A stretch of DNA of 64,000 nt from Pelomonas parva (GTDB lineage Bacteria; Pseudomonadota; Gammaproteobacteria; Burkholderiales; Burkholderiaceae_C). The notes under the pieces are model-generated. The model saw only the letters and a program-made list of their open reading frames with translations, was not told where the DNA came from and made no database searches. Positions 1 to 7,647 of this stretch are shown one piece after another (position 1 is the stretch's first letter; every line of letters starts with the position of its first letter). The position numbers and the translations under genes were made by a program. The stretch is from positions 558,001-622,000 of the forward strand of contig NZ_JBIGHV010000004.1 of the NCBI RefSeq assembly GCF_043555835.1, written 5' to 3'.

Positions 1-2
1 GA

Positions 3-71
3 CCCCACCGCGCTTGCCAAGGCCTGCCGCAAGTTGCCGCCCGCACGGGCTTCAAGACCATGAACGCCTGA
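3..71 (+). CDS. 3' end of an upstream gene (partial, unidentified)
   Basis: The reading frame entering at base 3 stays open to a TGA at 69-71 that overlaps the ATG of the next gene (ATGA). This is the same coupling seen between many later genes of this operon, so I take it as the tail of an upstream gene. Only about 22 residues are visible, ending in FKTMNA, which is too little to assign a family. Frame 1 also stays open to a stop at 61-63, so the choice of frame is uncertain. Confidence 0.3.
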   Translation, partial: PHRACQGLPQVAARTGFKTMNA

Positions 72-595
72 TGATCACCATCCGCCCACTGGCCGCCAAC
101 GACTGCCTGACCGAACTGACCGCGCTGCTGCACGTGTCCTACGCCTCGCTTGCCGCCCAGGGCTGGAACTTCACGGCGGTGGACCAGAGCGTCGAGGTCA
201 CGCGCCAGCGGCTGGCCGAGGCGCAGGGCTTCGTCGCCGAAGTGGACGGCCGCCTCGTCGGTACGGTCGCCGTGCGCGGCCCCAAGCCCGCAGGCGAGGC
301 CTACATCGCCGACCCGCCACCAGCGCTGTACACGACGCCCGGCACGGCCATCCTGTCGCAGCTCGCCGTGCACCCCGACTGCCGTGGGCAAGGTGTCGGC
401 GAGCAGTTGATGGACGCCGCCGAGGGCTGGGCGCTTGGACAGGGCTTCTCCAAGCTCGCCCTCGATACCGCCGAGCCTGCCGTCGCTCTTCGCCGCCGCT
501 ACCAGCGCCGTGGCTACGTCGCCACCGGCCGCGTGCAGTGGCAGGGCAAGACCTACGCTTCGGTGCTCATGTGCAAACCGTTGCAGCGCGAATGA
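71..595 (+). CDS. GNAT family N-acetyltransferase
   Basis: A 174-residue protein of normal length for a single GNAT domain, which transfers an acetyl group from acetyl-CoA to an amine. The acetyl-CoA-binding motif A is visible at about residues 95-115, with LAVHPDCRGQGVG containing the R-G-Q-G-x-G pyrophosphate loop. I chose ATG 71 rather than an in-frame ATG at 14, because 71 overlaps the preceding stop and begins the first GNAT beta strand (MITIRPL). The substrate cannot be read from the sequence. It is the first complete gene of the long plus-strand run that leads into leucine degradation and biotin synthesis. Confidence 0.85.
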   Translation: MITIRPLAANDCLTELTALLHVSYASLAAQGWNFTAVDQSVEVTRQRLAEAQGFVAEVDGRLVGTVAVRGPKPAGEAYIADPPPALYTTPGTAILSQLAVHPDCRGQGVGEQLMDAAEGWALGQGFSKLALDTAEPAVALRRRYQRRGYVATGRVQWQGKTYASVLMCKPLQRE

Positions 596-613
596 AGCTG
601 CGGGAGGCTTTCG

Positions 614-644
614 TGCGAATCGAGTAAGATACACACGAATCGCA
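614..644 (+). promoter_or_regulatory. Candidate vapBC operator/promoter
   Basis: CGAATCG occurs at 616-622 and again at 636-642, exactly 20 bp apart (two helical turns). The flanking TGCGAATCG and CGAATCGCA also form an inverted repeat with one mismatch. A possible -10 element, TAAGAT, lies between them at 625-630, and the antitoxin ATG is at 661. Repeats straddling the promoter are typical of autoregulated VapBC operons. Binding here is inference. Confidence 0.45.
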
Positions 645-660
645 TCATTCCATACACATC

Positions 661-987
661 ATGCGCACAAACATCGACATCGACGACGACCTGATGGCTC
701 GCGCCATGGCGGCCGGACCGTTCAAGACGAAAAAGGAAGCGGTGGAAGCGGGCCTCGCGCTACTGGAACGCCAAGCCGCCTACCGCGAGATCCTGAAGTG
801 GAAGGGCAAGCTGCAATGGGGCTGGGACGACAGTGAGCCGCGCCTGGACGGCCAGCCCAATATCGTCAGCATCGGCGAGCCCGAGGCGGCGTATCGGGCC
901 AAACCCGCCACCAAGCCAGCAGCAAAGGCACCCGTGATGCCAGCGGCCAAAGCGGCACCGAAACCACCGCGCCATGGTCGTCGTTGA
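661..987 (+). CDS. VapB-type antitoxin with long C-terminal tail
   Basis: The first 60 residues (MRTNIDIDDDLM, then FKTKKEAVEAGL) match the ribbon-helix-helix antitoxins of VapBC modules, in which VapB represses the operon and neutralises the toxin. Family members are usually 65-90 residues; this one has 108. The extra C-terminal part (about residues 75-108) is a low-complexity Ala/Lys/Pro tail. The 3' end overlaps the toxin start by 14 bases, so translation is probably coupled. A basic tail could contact DNA or the toxin, or it could simply be the by-product of reading into the overlap. Confidence 0.75.
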   Translation: MRTNIDIDDDLMARAMAAGPFKTKKEAVEAGLALLERQAAYREILKWKGKLQWGWDDSEPRLDGQPNIVSIGEPEAAYRAKPATKPAAKAPVMPAAKAAPKPPRHGRR

Positions 988-1384
988 CAGCAGCGTCTGG
1001 ATCGACCTGTTCGCCGGTCGCGAAAACGGCGCCACGGCTGCGCTTGAACAGCTGCTGAACGACGGCCAGACCCGCCTCGTTCTTCCCGACCTCGTGCTGT
1101 TCGAGGTGCTGCGCGGCTTTCGCAGCGAGGGCGATCTGCGTATTGCGCGTTCGTTGCTGTCCACCCTGCCCACCGAATCCACCGGCGGCGCCGATCTCGC
1201 CCACAGCGCAGCAGACCAGTACCGCCGCCTGCGCCGCCTGGGCCTGACGATCCGCAGCGGCATCGACTGCCTGATTGCCACCTTCTGCATCGAGCGCGAT
1301 TTCGCCTTGCTGCACCGTGACCGCGATTACGACGCCTACGCCGACCACCTCGGCCTGCAAGTCTGGCCTCACCTGGACCACTGA
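974..1384 (+). CDS. VapC-type PIN-domain ribonuclease toxin
   Basis: A 136-residue PIN-domain protein. The acidic residues that bind Mg2+ in PIN nucleases are present: D5 in VVDSSVWIDLF, E44 in LFEVLRGF, D98 in RSGIDCLIA, and D116/D118 in LHRDRDYD. Family members cleave tRNA or rRNA when released from VapB; the RNA target here is unknown. The gene overlaps its antitoxin and is followed after 4 bases by the hydrolase gene, so the module is embedded in a metabolic operon and may have read-through into it. Confidence 0.85.
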   Translation: MVVVDSSVWIDLFAGRENGATAALEQLLNDGQTRLVLPDLVLFEVLRGFRSEGDLRIARSLLSTLPTESTGGADLAHSAADQYRRLRRLGLTIRSGIDCLIATFCIERDFALLHRDRDYDAYADHLGLQVWPHLDH

Positions 1385-1388
1385 CCCC

Positions 1389-2588
1389 TTGACCGCACCA
1401 CACCTCGTCCGCTTGCTCTGCTTGCTGGCCACGCTGGCTGCAGGCTTGGCGCAGGCCCAGGCCCAGGTCCCCGAGCGCCTGCAGGCCGATGTGCGCGAAG
1501 CCATCGTGCGCGTGCCGGCCCGCGTGGAAGACGCCTTTGGCAAACCCGCCGAGGGCGAGTTGCTCGTCACCACATTCCGCCCGGCCGGGCCGGGACCGTT
1601 CCCGCTGGCGGTCATCAGCCATGGACGCGACCCCGACAAGCGCGCCGAGTACAGGCGGCCGCGCTACGAGTCGGCCGCGCGCTACTTCGTGCGCAAGGGC
1701 TTTGCGGTGGCCGTGCCGCTGCGCCTGGGCTATGGCGTGCTCGCCAGCGCGGGTGACCCGGAGAACAGCGTGTCCTGCGACGCGCCACGCTTCGGCAGCG
1801 CACTGCACGCCGCCGCGCAGCAGATCCTGGCCGTGCGTGACTTCATGTCCCGTCAGCCCGACATCGATGCCAGCCGCACCGTGCTCTTGGGCGTGTCCGT
1901 GGGCGGCATCGCCACCATCGCGGCCACGTCGGCGCATGCGCCGGGTCAGGTCGCCGCCATCAACTTCGCCGGCGGGCATGGCGGCAATCCCGAAAAGCGC
2001 CCGGGCAGTCCTTGCCAGAGCGACCACCTGCGCCGCCTCTACCGCGCCTACGCCGAGGACAACGCCCGCGTGGCGCCGGCCACACCGACGCTGTGGGTCT
2101 ATGCCGAGAACGACAGATACTTCGGCCCCAACCATGCAAGCCGCTGGGCCCGCGCCTATGCCAATGCCGGCGGCGCCGTGGACCTGCGCGTACTGCCTCC
2201 GTTCGGCGAGGACGGGCACGCCCTGTTCACCGCCGGCAACGACGTCTGGCAGCCGCTGGTCGACGAGTTCCTGAAGCCGCTGGGCTTTGAGCAGCCCGGT
2301 AGCGTCGCCGCACCTGCGCCGGTGCTGGCGCTGACCGGAGACGCCAGCCCGCCGCCCGGTTCCAAACCCACGCAGATCGCCGGCTTCCAGAAGTTTCTGA
2401 CCACCAAGTCGCCACGCGCCTTCGCGTTCGACGGCAACGGCCATTGGGGCTATGCCAACGGCGACGATGCGCGCTCGCGCGCGCTGGCCCGCTGCCGACG
2501 CAACATCCGCAACGAAGACGACGGCACGCCGGCCTCGACCTGCCACCTCTACGCAGTCGACGACGCAATCGTCTGGAGCACGCCATGA
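1389..2588 (+). CDS. Secreted alpha/beta hydrolase (dienelactone-hydrolase-like)
   Basis: A hydrophobic N-terminus (LLCLLATLAAGLAQAQAQ) looks like a Sec signal peptide. The mature part carries the nucleophile elbow G168-V-S170-V-G172 of alpha/beta hydrolases, preceded by an HGRD oxyanion-type segment near residue 79. A late H in a GHAL context is a candidate catalytic histidine. The start is probably TTG 1389, four bases after the vapC stop; the only upstream ATG (1275) lies inside vapC. The family hydrolyses esters or lactones; the substrate is not evident. The stop overlaps the next ATG. Confidence 0.75.
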   Translation: MTAPHLVRLLCLLATLAAGLAQAQAQVPERLQADVREAIVRVPARVEDAFGKPAEGELLVTTFRPAGPGPFPLAVISHGRDPDKRAEYRRPRYESAARYFVRKGFAVAVPLRLGYGVLASAGDPENSVSCDAPRFGSALHAAAQQILAVRDFMSRQPDIDASRTVLLGVSVGGIATIAATSAHAPGQVAAINFAGGHGGNPEKRPGSPCQSDHLRRLYRAYAEDNARVAPATPTLWVYAENDRYFGPNHASRWARAYANAGGAVDLRVLPPFGEDGHALFTAGNDVWQPLVDEFLKPLGFEQPGSVAAPAPVLALTGDASPPPGSKPTQIAGFQKFLTTKSPRAFAFDGNGHWGYANGDDARSRALARCRRNIRNEDDGTPASTCHLYAVDDAIVWSTP

Positions 2589-3379
2589 CGCCCCATCTCA
2601 CACTGACCCGCCACGGCCCTGCTGGCCACATTGCCCGCGTCACGCTGAACCGCCCCGAGGTCCGCAACGTCTTCAACGAGGTGCTGATCGATCAGCTGAC
2701 GCACACCTTCACGACGCTGGGTCAGGACGACACACTGCGCGCCATCGTCCTTGCCGCCGAGGGCAAGGCCTTCTGCGCCGGGGCCGACCTGAACTGGATG
2801 AAGGCCATGGCTGGTTACTCATGGGAAGAGAACCACGCCGACGCGACGCGGCTGGCCGACATGCTGTGGGCCATCTACAGCTGCCCGGTGCCGGTCATCG
2901 CGCGCGTGCAGGGCGATGTCTACGCGGGCGGCGTGGGGCTGGTGGCCTGCGCAGATGTTGTCGTCGCGGTGGACACGGCGGGCTTCTGCCTGAGTGAAGC
3001 CAAGCTGGGCCTGCTGCCCGCCACCATCGGCCCATACGTCGTCAAGGCGCTGGGCGAGCAGGCCTCGCGGCGCTACTTCGTGACGGCGGAGCGGTTCGCT
3101 GCCGACGAGGCCAAGCGCCTGGGCCTCGTGCATGAAGTCGTCACGACCGACGCTTTGGACGCCAAGGTCGACGAACTGACGACGGCCATCGCCGCCAACG
3201 GCCCAGCCGCCGCGCGAGCCTGCAAGCAACTCGTCAAGGATGTAGCCGACCGCCCCATCACGGCCGAGCTGCGCAACGACACGGCCCGACGCATCGCCGA
3301 CATCCGCGCCAGCGCCGAGGGCCGCGAAGGGGTGCAGAGCTTCCTCAGCAAGAGCAAGCCGTCCTGGCTGGCAAGCTGA
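2585..3379 (+). CDS. liuC: Enoyl-CoA hydratase family, probable methylglutaconyl-CoA hydratase
   Basis: A 264-residue crotonase-fold protein. The oxyanion-hole segments are AFCAGADLNWM (62-72) and GDVYAGGVGLVAC (110-122). The stretch EAKLGLLPATIGPYV is the form typical of methylglutaconyl-CoA hydratases of leucine degradation, which hydrate 3-methylglutaconyl-CoA to HMG-CoA. The biotin subunit of methylcrotonyl-CoA carboxylase and HMG-CoA lyase lie downstream on the same strand, catalysing the steps before and after. The ATG overlaps the preceding TGA. Exact substrate specificity is inferred from this context. Confidence 0.82.
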   Translation: MTPHLTLTRHGPAGHIARVTLNRPEVRNVFNEVLIDQLTHTFTTLGQDDTLRAIVLAAEGKAFCAGADLNWMKAMAGYSWEENHADATRLADMLWAIYSCPVPVIARVQGDVYAGGVGLVACADVVVAVDTAGFCLSEAKLGLLPATIGPYVVKALGEQASRRYFVTAERFAADEAKRLGLVHEVVTTDALDAKVDELTTAIAANGPAAARACKQLVKDVADRPITAELRNDTARRIADIRASAEGREGVQSFLSKSKPSWLAS

Positions 3380-3383
3380 CGCC

Positions 3384-3887
3384 ATGGCCATCCTCAACTA
3401 CAGCTTCTCGCTGACGGCGCCACCGGCCCCGCGGCCGCAGGAACGGCAGTCCCGCGCCTACTCGGAGTTCCTGCTCGACCTGGCGCCCAAGTGGCGCGAA
3501 GTTCCGACCGACGAAGACAACTCGCTGACCTTCCAGTCCGACGACGACGGCGCCGTGATCGTCATCGCCGTGGACTTCTTCGACATCCCCGACGACCAGG
3601 CCCAGGCGCTGGCCGAGCAATGCGTCGACAGCCGCATCGACGCCATCCGCGCAGCCAGCCAGGCGCCGTTGCAGGTGCTGCTGCGCGACGTCAAGCCGCG
3701 CACCGGCGGCGGCGGGCTGGAGATGTCCTTCGTCGCGGATGCCGAGGGCGAGCCTGTGCACCTCTACCTGGGCTATGTCACCGCGCGCAAGATCCTGAGC
3801 TTCTCCATGGTCTGCCAGCCCGGCCGGCAGGAGGCGGCGGCGCTGTTCAACGCGACGGTGCCGGGTTTTCGGCCGCGCCTGCCATGA
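3384..3887 (+). CDS. Conserved hypothetical protein (possibly DcrB-like)
   Basis: A 167-residue soluble protein without signal peptide or membrane segment. It alternates strands and helices, with an acidic N-terminal half and a late LYLGYVTARKILSFSMVC strand pair. The layout reminds me of DcrB/DUF1795-type proteins, but I cannot confirm this. It starts 4 bases after liuC and overlaps the next gene by ATGA, so it is co-translated with the catabolic operon. No catalytic motif is visible. Confidence 0.5.
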   Translation: MAILNYSFSLTAPPAPRPQERQSRAYSEFLLDLAPKWREVPTDEDNSLTFQSDDDGAVIVIAVDFFDIPDDQAQALAEQCVDSRIDAIRAASQAPLQVLLRDVKPRTGGGGLEMSFVADAEGEPVHLYLGYVTARKILSFSMVCQPGRQEAAALFNATVPGFRPRLP

Positions 3888-4498
3888 CGAACATCGACGC
3901 CATTCAGCTGATCGCCCTCGCCGCCGCCCTCGGCTGGGCCAGTGGCCTGCGGCTGTACTTGACCGTGCTGCTGGTCGGCATCGCCGGGCACTTCGGCTGG
4001 GTGCCGCTGCCGCCGGGGCTGCAGGTGCTGGCGTCGCCGCTGGTCATGGGCTGCGCGGGCTTCATGGCGCTGGTCGAGTTCCTGGCCGACAAGATCCCGC
4101 TGGTCGACAGCGCCTGGGATGCGCTGCACACGCTGATTCGCATCCCCGCCGGAGCGGCCCTCGTGGCCGGGCTGGTGAGCGGCTGGGCGGGCGACCACGG
4201 CACGGCCTGGGGCGTGGTCGCGGCGCTGCTGGGCGGCGGCCTGGCCGCCACGGCGCATGCGGCCAAGGCCAGCACGCGCGCGGCGGCCAACACCTCGCCC
4301 GAACCCTTTTCCAACCTCGGCCTGTCGCTGGCCGGCGACCTGGCCGTGCCGACGATGCTGTGGCTGGCCTGGGCGCATCCCTTCGTCTTCTTCCCGCTGC
4401 TGGCGCTGGCGCTCGTCGTCATGGCCACGCTGATCTGGTTCTGCTTCAAGTTCATCCGCGCGCTGGTCCGCCGCGTGCGCCGCCCCTCCCCCGCATGA
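3884..4498 (+). CDS. DUF4126 family integral membrane protein
   Basis: A 204-residue hydrophobic protein with about five membrane segments (roughly residues 5-35, 48-65, 85-125, 145-165 and 168-190) and a basic C-terminus (RRVRRPS). The order of segments, the N-terminal GWASGLRLYLTVLLVG and the central ALVEFLADKIPLVDSAWD fit the DUF4126 family of small bacterial membrane proteins, whose function is unknown. ATG 3884 overlaps the previous stop, and its own stop overlaps bioA. It may be only a passenger of the operon. Confidence 0.75.
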   Translation: MTNIDAIQLIALAAALGWASGLRLYLTVLLVGIAGHFGWVPLPPGLQVLASPLVMGCAGFMALVEFLADKIPLVDSAWDALHTLIRIPAGAALVAGLVSGWAGDHGTAWGVVAALLGGGLAATAHAAKASTRAAANTSPEPFSNLGLSLAGDLAVPTMLWLAWAHPFVFFPLLALALVVMATLIWFCFKFIRALVRRVRRPSPA

Positions 4499-5775
4499 CT
4501 TCTCTCCAAGAGCGCAGCCGCGCCGCCGTCTGGCACCCCTGCACGCAGATGGCCCGCCTGGCCGATGTGCCGCCCCTGCCCATCGCCCGCGGCGACGGCC
4601 CCTGGCTGTTCGACACCGACGGCCGGCGCTACTTCGACGCCAACTCGTCGTGGTGGGTCAACCTGTTCGGCCACAGCGACAAGCCTCTGCATGATGCGAT
4701 CAAGGCCCAGTTGGACACGCTGCCGCACGTGATGCTGGCCGGCTGCACGCATGAGCCCGCCGTGCGGCTGGCCGAGCGCCTGTCTGCCCGCACCGGCGGG
4801 GTGCTAGGCCACGCGTTCTTCGGCAGCGATGGCGCCAGCGCCGTCGAGATCGCGCTGAAGCAGAGTTTTCATTCCTTCAAGAACCGGGGTCGACCCGAAA
4901 AGCGCGAGTTCGTCTGCCTCAAGAACAGCTATCACGGCGAGACGCTGGGCGCGCTGAGCGTGACCGACGTGCAGGTCTTCCGCGACGCCTACGACCCGCT
5001 GCTGATGCGGGCGCACATCGTCGCGTCGCCTGATGGGCGGCTGGGCAACGAGGCCGAGGCTTTGGCAGCGATGCGCACGCTGCTGGCCGAGCGCCACGCT
5101 TCAATAGCCGCTGTCATCGTCGAGCCACTGATTCAGGGCGCGGCGGGCATGGTCATGTATTCGCCGGCCTACCTGAAGGGCCTGCGCGAGCTGACGCGCG
5201 AGTTCGGCGTGCATCTGATTGCCGACGAGATTGCCGTGGGCTGCGGCCGCACCGGGACCTTCTTCGCGTGGGAACAGACAGGCGCCGAGTGGCCCGACTT
5301 CATCCTGCTGTCCAAGGGCATCACTGGCGGCACGCTGCCGCTGTCGCTGGTGCTGACAACGGACGACGTGTTCGCCGCCTTCTGGAGCGAGGACGTGACG
5401 CGAGGCTTTCTGCATTCGCATTCGTACACCGGCAACCCGCTTGCCTGCGCGGCGGCCAATGCGGTGCTGGATCGCTTCGATGCTGGGCAACTCGATGCGA
5501 ACCGCGTGCAAGCCGAAGCGCTGACCCGCGCCTTTGCGCCGCTCACGTCGCGTGTGACCCACCTGCGCCAACGCGGCATGATCCTGGGCTTCGATGTGCC
5601 CGATGCGCCCCCGCGCTTTGCCGAACGTTTCCACCTCGCCGCGCGCGAACGCGAGCTGCTGATCCGCCCGATCGGCTCGACCGTCTACCTGATGCCTCCC
5701 TACCTGATCGACGACGCGACTGCGGCCTTCCTGGCCGATGCCGTGTCGAAGACCTTGAACGATGTCCTTGCTTGA
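4495..5775 (+). CDS. bioA: Adenosylmethionine-8-amino-7-oxononanoate aminotransferase
   Basis: A 426-residue class III PLP aminotransferase. It converts 8-amino-7-oxononanoate to 7,8-diaminopelargonate using S-adenosylmethionine as amino donor. Signatures include WHPCTQM near the N-terminus, SSWWVNLFGH (51-60), the PLP-contacting D244 in ADEIAVGCGRTG, and the Schiff-base lysine K274 in LSKGITGGTLPLS, all typical of BioA. ATG 4495 overlaps the upstream stop. It is the first of four biotin genes (A-F-D-B) and overlaps bioF by 14 bases. Confidence 0.96.
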   Translation: MTSLQERSRAAVWHPCTQMARLADVPPLPIARGDGPWLFDTDGRRYFDANSSWWVNLFGHSDKPLHDAIKAQLDTLPHVMLAGCTHEPAVRLAERLSARTGGVLGHAFFGSDGASAVEIALKQSFHSFKNRGRPEKREFVCLKNSYHGETLGALSVTDVQVFRDAYDPLLMRAHIVASPDGRLGNEAEALAAMRTLLAERHASIAAVIVEPLIQGAAGMVMYSPAYLKGLRELTREFGVHLIADEIAVGCGRTGTFFAWEQTGAEWPDFILLSKGITGGTLPLSLVLTTDDVFAAFWSEDVTRGFLHSHSYTGNPLACAAANAVLDRFDAGQLDANRVQAEALTRAFAPLTSRVTHLRQRGMILGFDVPDAPPRFAERFHLAARERELLIRPIGSTVYLMPPYLIDDATAAFLADAVSKTLNDVLA

Positions 5776-6976
5776 TCACCTGAGCACCAAGCTCAACGCC
5801 CTCGCCGCGCAGAGCCTGACCCGCAGCCTGCGCCGCGCCGACTCTCGAACCGCACCCCGCCAGACCATCAACGGCCGCGAGCTGCTGATGTTCTGTTCCA
5901 ACGACTACCTGGGCCTGGCCGCAGAGCCCGCCATCGCCTCGGGAATAGCCGAAGGCGCGCGGCTGTGGGGTGGCGGCTCGGGCGCGTCGCCGCTGGTCAG
6001 CGGCCACAGCGCCGCGCACGAGGCCGTCACCGACACGCTGGCCCGCTGGTATGCGCCGCACATCCCGCAGGCGCGTGCGCTTGGCTTCTGCACCGGCTAC
6101 ATGGCCAACCTCGCCGTCGTCACGACGCTGGGTGACGAGCACACCGAGATCTTTTCGGAGCAGCTCAACCATGCGTCGCTGATCGACGCGGCACGGCTCG
6201 CGAAGGCCAAGGTCACGCGCTACGGCCATGCCGACGTGGCGGGCCTGCGCGCACTGCTGTCGGCCAGCACGGCCAAGGTCAAGCTCATCGTCACGGACGC
6301 CGTCTTCAGCATGGACGGCGACCTAGCGCCGCTACCCGGCCTGCTGGCGCTGGCCGAGCAGTTCGACGCGTGGCTCATCGTCGACGACGCCCACGGCTTT
6401 GGCGTGCTGGGCGAGCGCGGTCGCGGCTCGCTGGAGCACTTCGGCCTGCACAGCGAACGCCTGATCCTCGTTGGCACGCTGGGCAAGGCCGCCGGCCTGG
6501 CCGGCGCCTTCGTCGCGGCCCACGCCACCATCGTCGACTACCTGCTGCAGTCCGCCCGCAACTTCATCTTCTCGACCGCATCGCCGCCGGCCATCGAGCA
6601 TGCGCTGCTGACGAGCTTCGCGCTCATCGATGGGACCGTCGGCAGGCAGCGCCGCGCCAACCTCGTCGCGCTTCAGGCCCGCCTGCGCGACGGCCTGAAG
6701 TCACTCATCGACCACCACCCGCGCCTAGGCTGGCAACTGACCGACTCGGCCACGCCCATACAGCCCCTCATCGTCGGCGGCAACGCCGAGGTCATGGCCC
6801 TGGCCGCCGCGCTGGAGAGTGCAGGCCTGCGCGTGCCCGGCATCCGCCCGCCCACGGTTGCCGCCGGCACGGCGCGGTTGCGCATCACGCTGTGCGGCAC
6901 GCACACGGCGGCCGATGTGGACGAGTTGCTGAGCGCGATGGAACGCGCCGCTTCAGCACAGGAGCGGGCTGCGTGA
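5762..6976 (+). CDS. bioF: 8-amino-7-oxononanoate synthase
   Basis: A 404-residue alpha-oxoamine synthase. It condenses pimeloyl-ACP (or -CoA) with L-alanine to give 8-amino-7-oxononanoate, the substrate of BioA. Visible features are CSNDYLGLA (45-53), HGFGVLGERGRG after D208/D209, and the PLP lysine K242 in GTLGKAAG. The gene overlaps bioA by 14 bases and its TGA overlaps the GTG start of bioD, so the four enzymes are probably made in step. Pimeloyl-chain genes such as bioC and bioH are not seen in the window. Confidence 0.96.
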   Translation: MSLLDHLSTKLNALAAQSLTRSLRRADSRTAPRQTINGRELLMFCSNDYLGLAAEPAIASGIAEGARLWGGGSGASPLVSGHSAAHEAVTDTLARWYAPHIPQARALGFCTGYMANLAVVTTLGDEHTEIFSEQLNHASLIDAARLAKAKVTRYGHADVAGLRALLSASTAKVKLIVTDAVFSMDGDLAPLPGLLALAEQFDAWLIVDDAHGFGVLGERGRGSLEHFGLHSERLILVGTLGKAAGLAGAFVAAHATIVDYLLQSARNFIFSTASPPAIEHALLTSFALIDGTVGRQRRANLVALQARLRDGLKSLIDHHPRLGWQLTDSATPIQPLIVGGNAEVMALAAALESAGLRVPGIRPPTVAAGTARLRITLCGTHTAADVDELLSAMERAASAQERAA

Positions 6977-7647
6977 AGGGCTTCTTCATCACCGGCACCG
7001 ACACCGAGATCGGCAAGACCTTCGTCACCGCCGCGCTGACCCGTGCCCTCGCCGCGCATGGGTTGCGCGTCGCGCCAATCAAGTCCCTGGCGGCTGGTCA
7101 AGAGTTCGTCGATGGCCGCTGGGTCAACGAGGACGTGGCGACGCTGCTCGCGGCTCAGAACCTCGACCTGGCCGACGCCGACATCGGCCCGCTGCAATTC
7201 CGCGAGCCCTGTGCGCCGCACATCGCCGCCCGACTCGAAGGTCGCAGCATCGAGCGTGAACCGCTGCTGACCGCCATCCGCGCCACGGCAGCACGCGCCG
7301 ACCTCGCCCTCGTCGAAGGCGTCGGCGGCTTTCGCGTGCCGTTGAGCGGCACCTGGGACACCGCTGACCTGGCCGTCGACCTGGGCCTGCCCATCGTCCT
7401 CGTCGTGGGCCTGCGCCTGGGCTGCATCAACCATGCGCTGCTGACCGCCGAGGCCATCCGCGCCCGGGGCCTGAGGCTGGCTGCCTGGGTCGCCAACACC
7501 GTCGACCCGCACCAGCCACATGTCGCCGACAATCTCGCCTCGCTCCAGGCCGGCCTGAAAGCACCCCGCCTCGGCCACCTGCCTCGACTTTCCGACCCGC
7601 TGGCCGCGCCAGCCTGTCTAGACATCTCAGCATTGCTCACCGCATGA
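6973..7647 (+). CDS. bioD: Dethiobiotin synthetase
   Basis: A 224-residue P-loop ligase that closes the ureido ring of dethiobiotin from 7,8-diaminopelargonate, CO2 and ATP. The P-loop GTDTEIGKT lies at residues 8-16 and the VEGVGG motif near 115. The conserved lysine K37 is present, but the usual KP pair is KS here (PIKSLAAG). The start is GTG 6973, inside the bioF stop (GTGA); no in-frame ATG fits the conserved N-terminus. Its stop overlaps the bioB ATG. Confidence 0.94.
   Translation: MKGFFITGTDTEIGKTFVTAALTRALAAHGLRVAPIKSLAAGQEFVDGRWVNEDVATLLAAQNLDLADADIGPLQFREPCAPHIAARLEGRSIEREPLLTAIRATAARADLALVEGVGGFRVPLSGTWDTADLAVDLGLPIVLVVGLRLGCINHALLTAEAIRARGLRLAAWVANTVDPHQPHVADNLASLQAGLKAPRLGHLPRLSDPLAAPACLDISALLTA

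Noticed and set aside
780..2546. A 588-codon minus-strand frame opposite the VapBC and hydrolase genes
   Set aside because: The opposite strand has three genes with clear catalytic residues. The minus frame shows only low-complexity Arg/Gly/Ala composition.
4501..5775. A BirA-type biotin operator in front of bioA
   Set aside because: bioA starts inside the preceding gene's stop codon, so there is no intergenic space, and no long inverted repeat was seen near 4450-4500.
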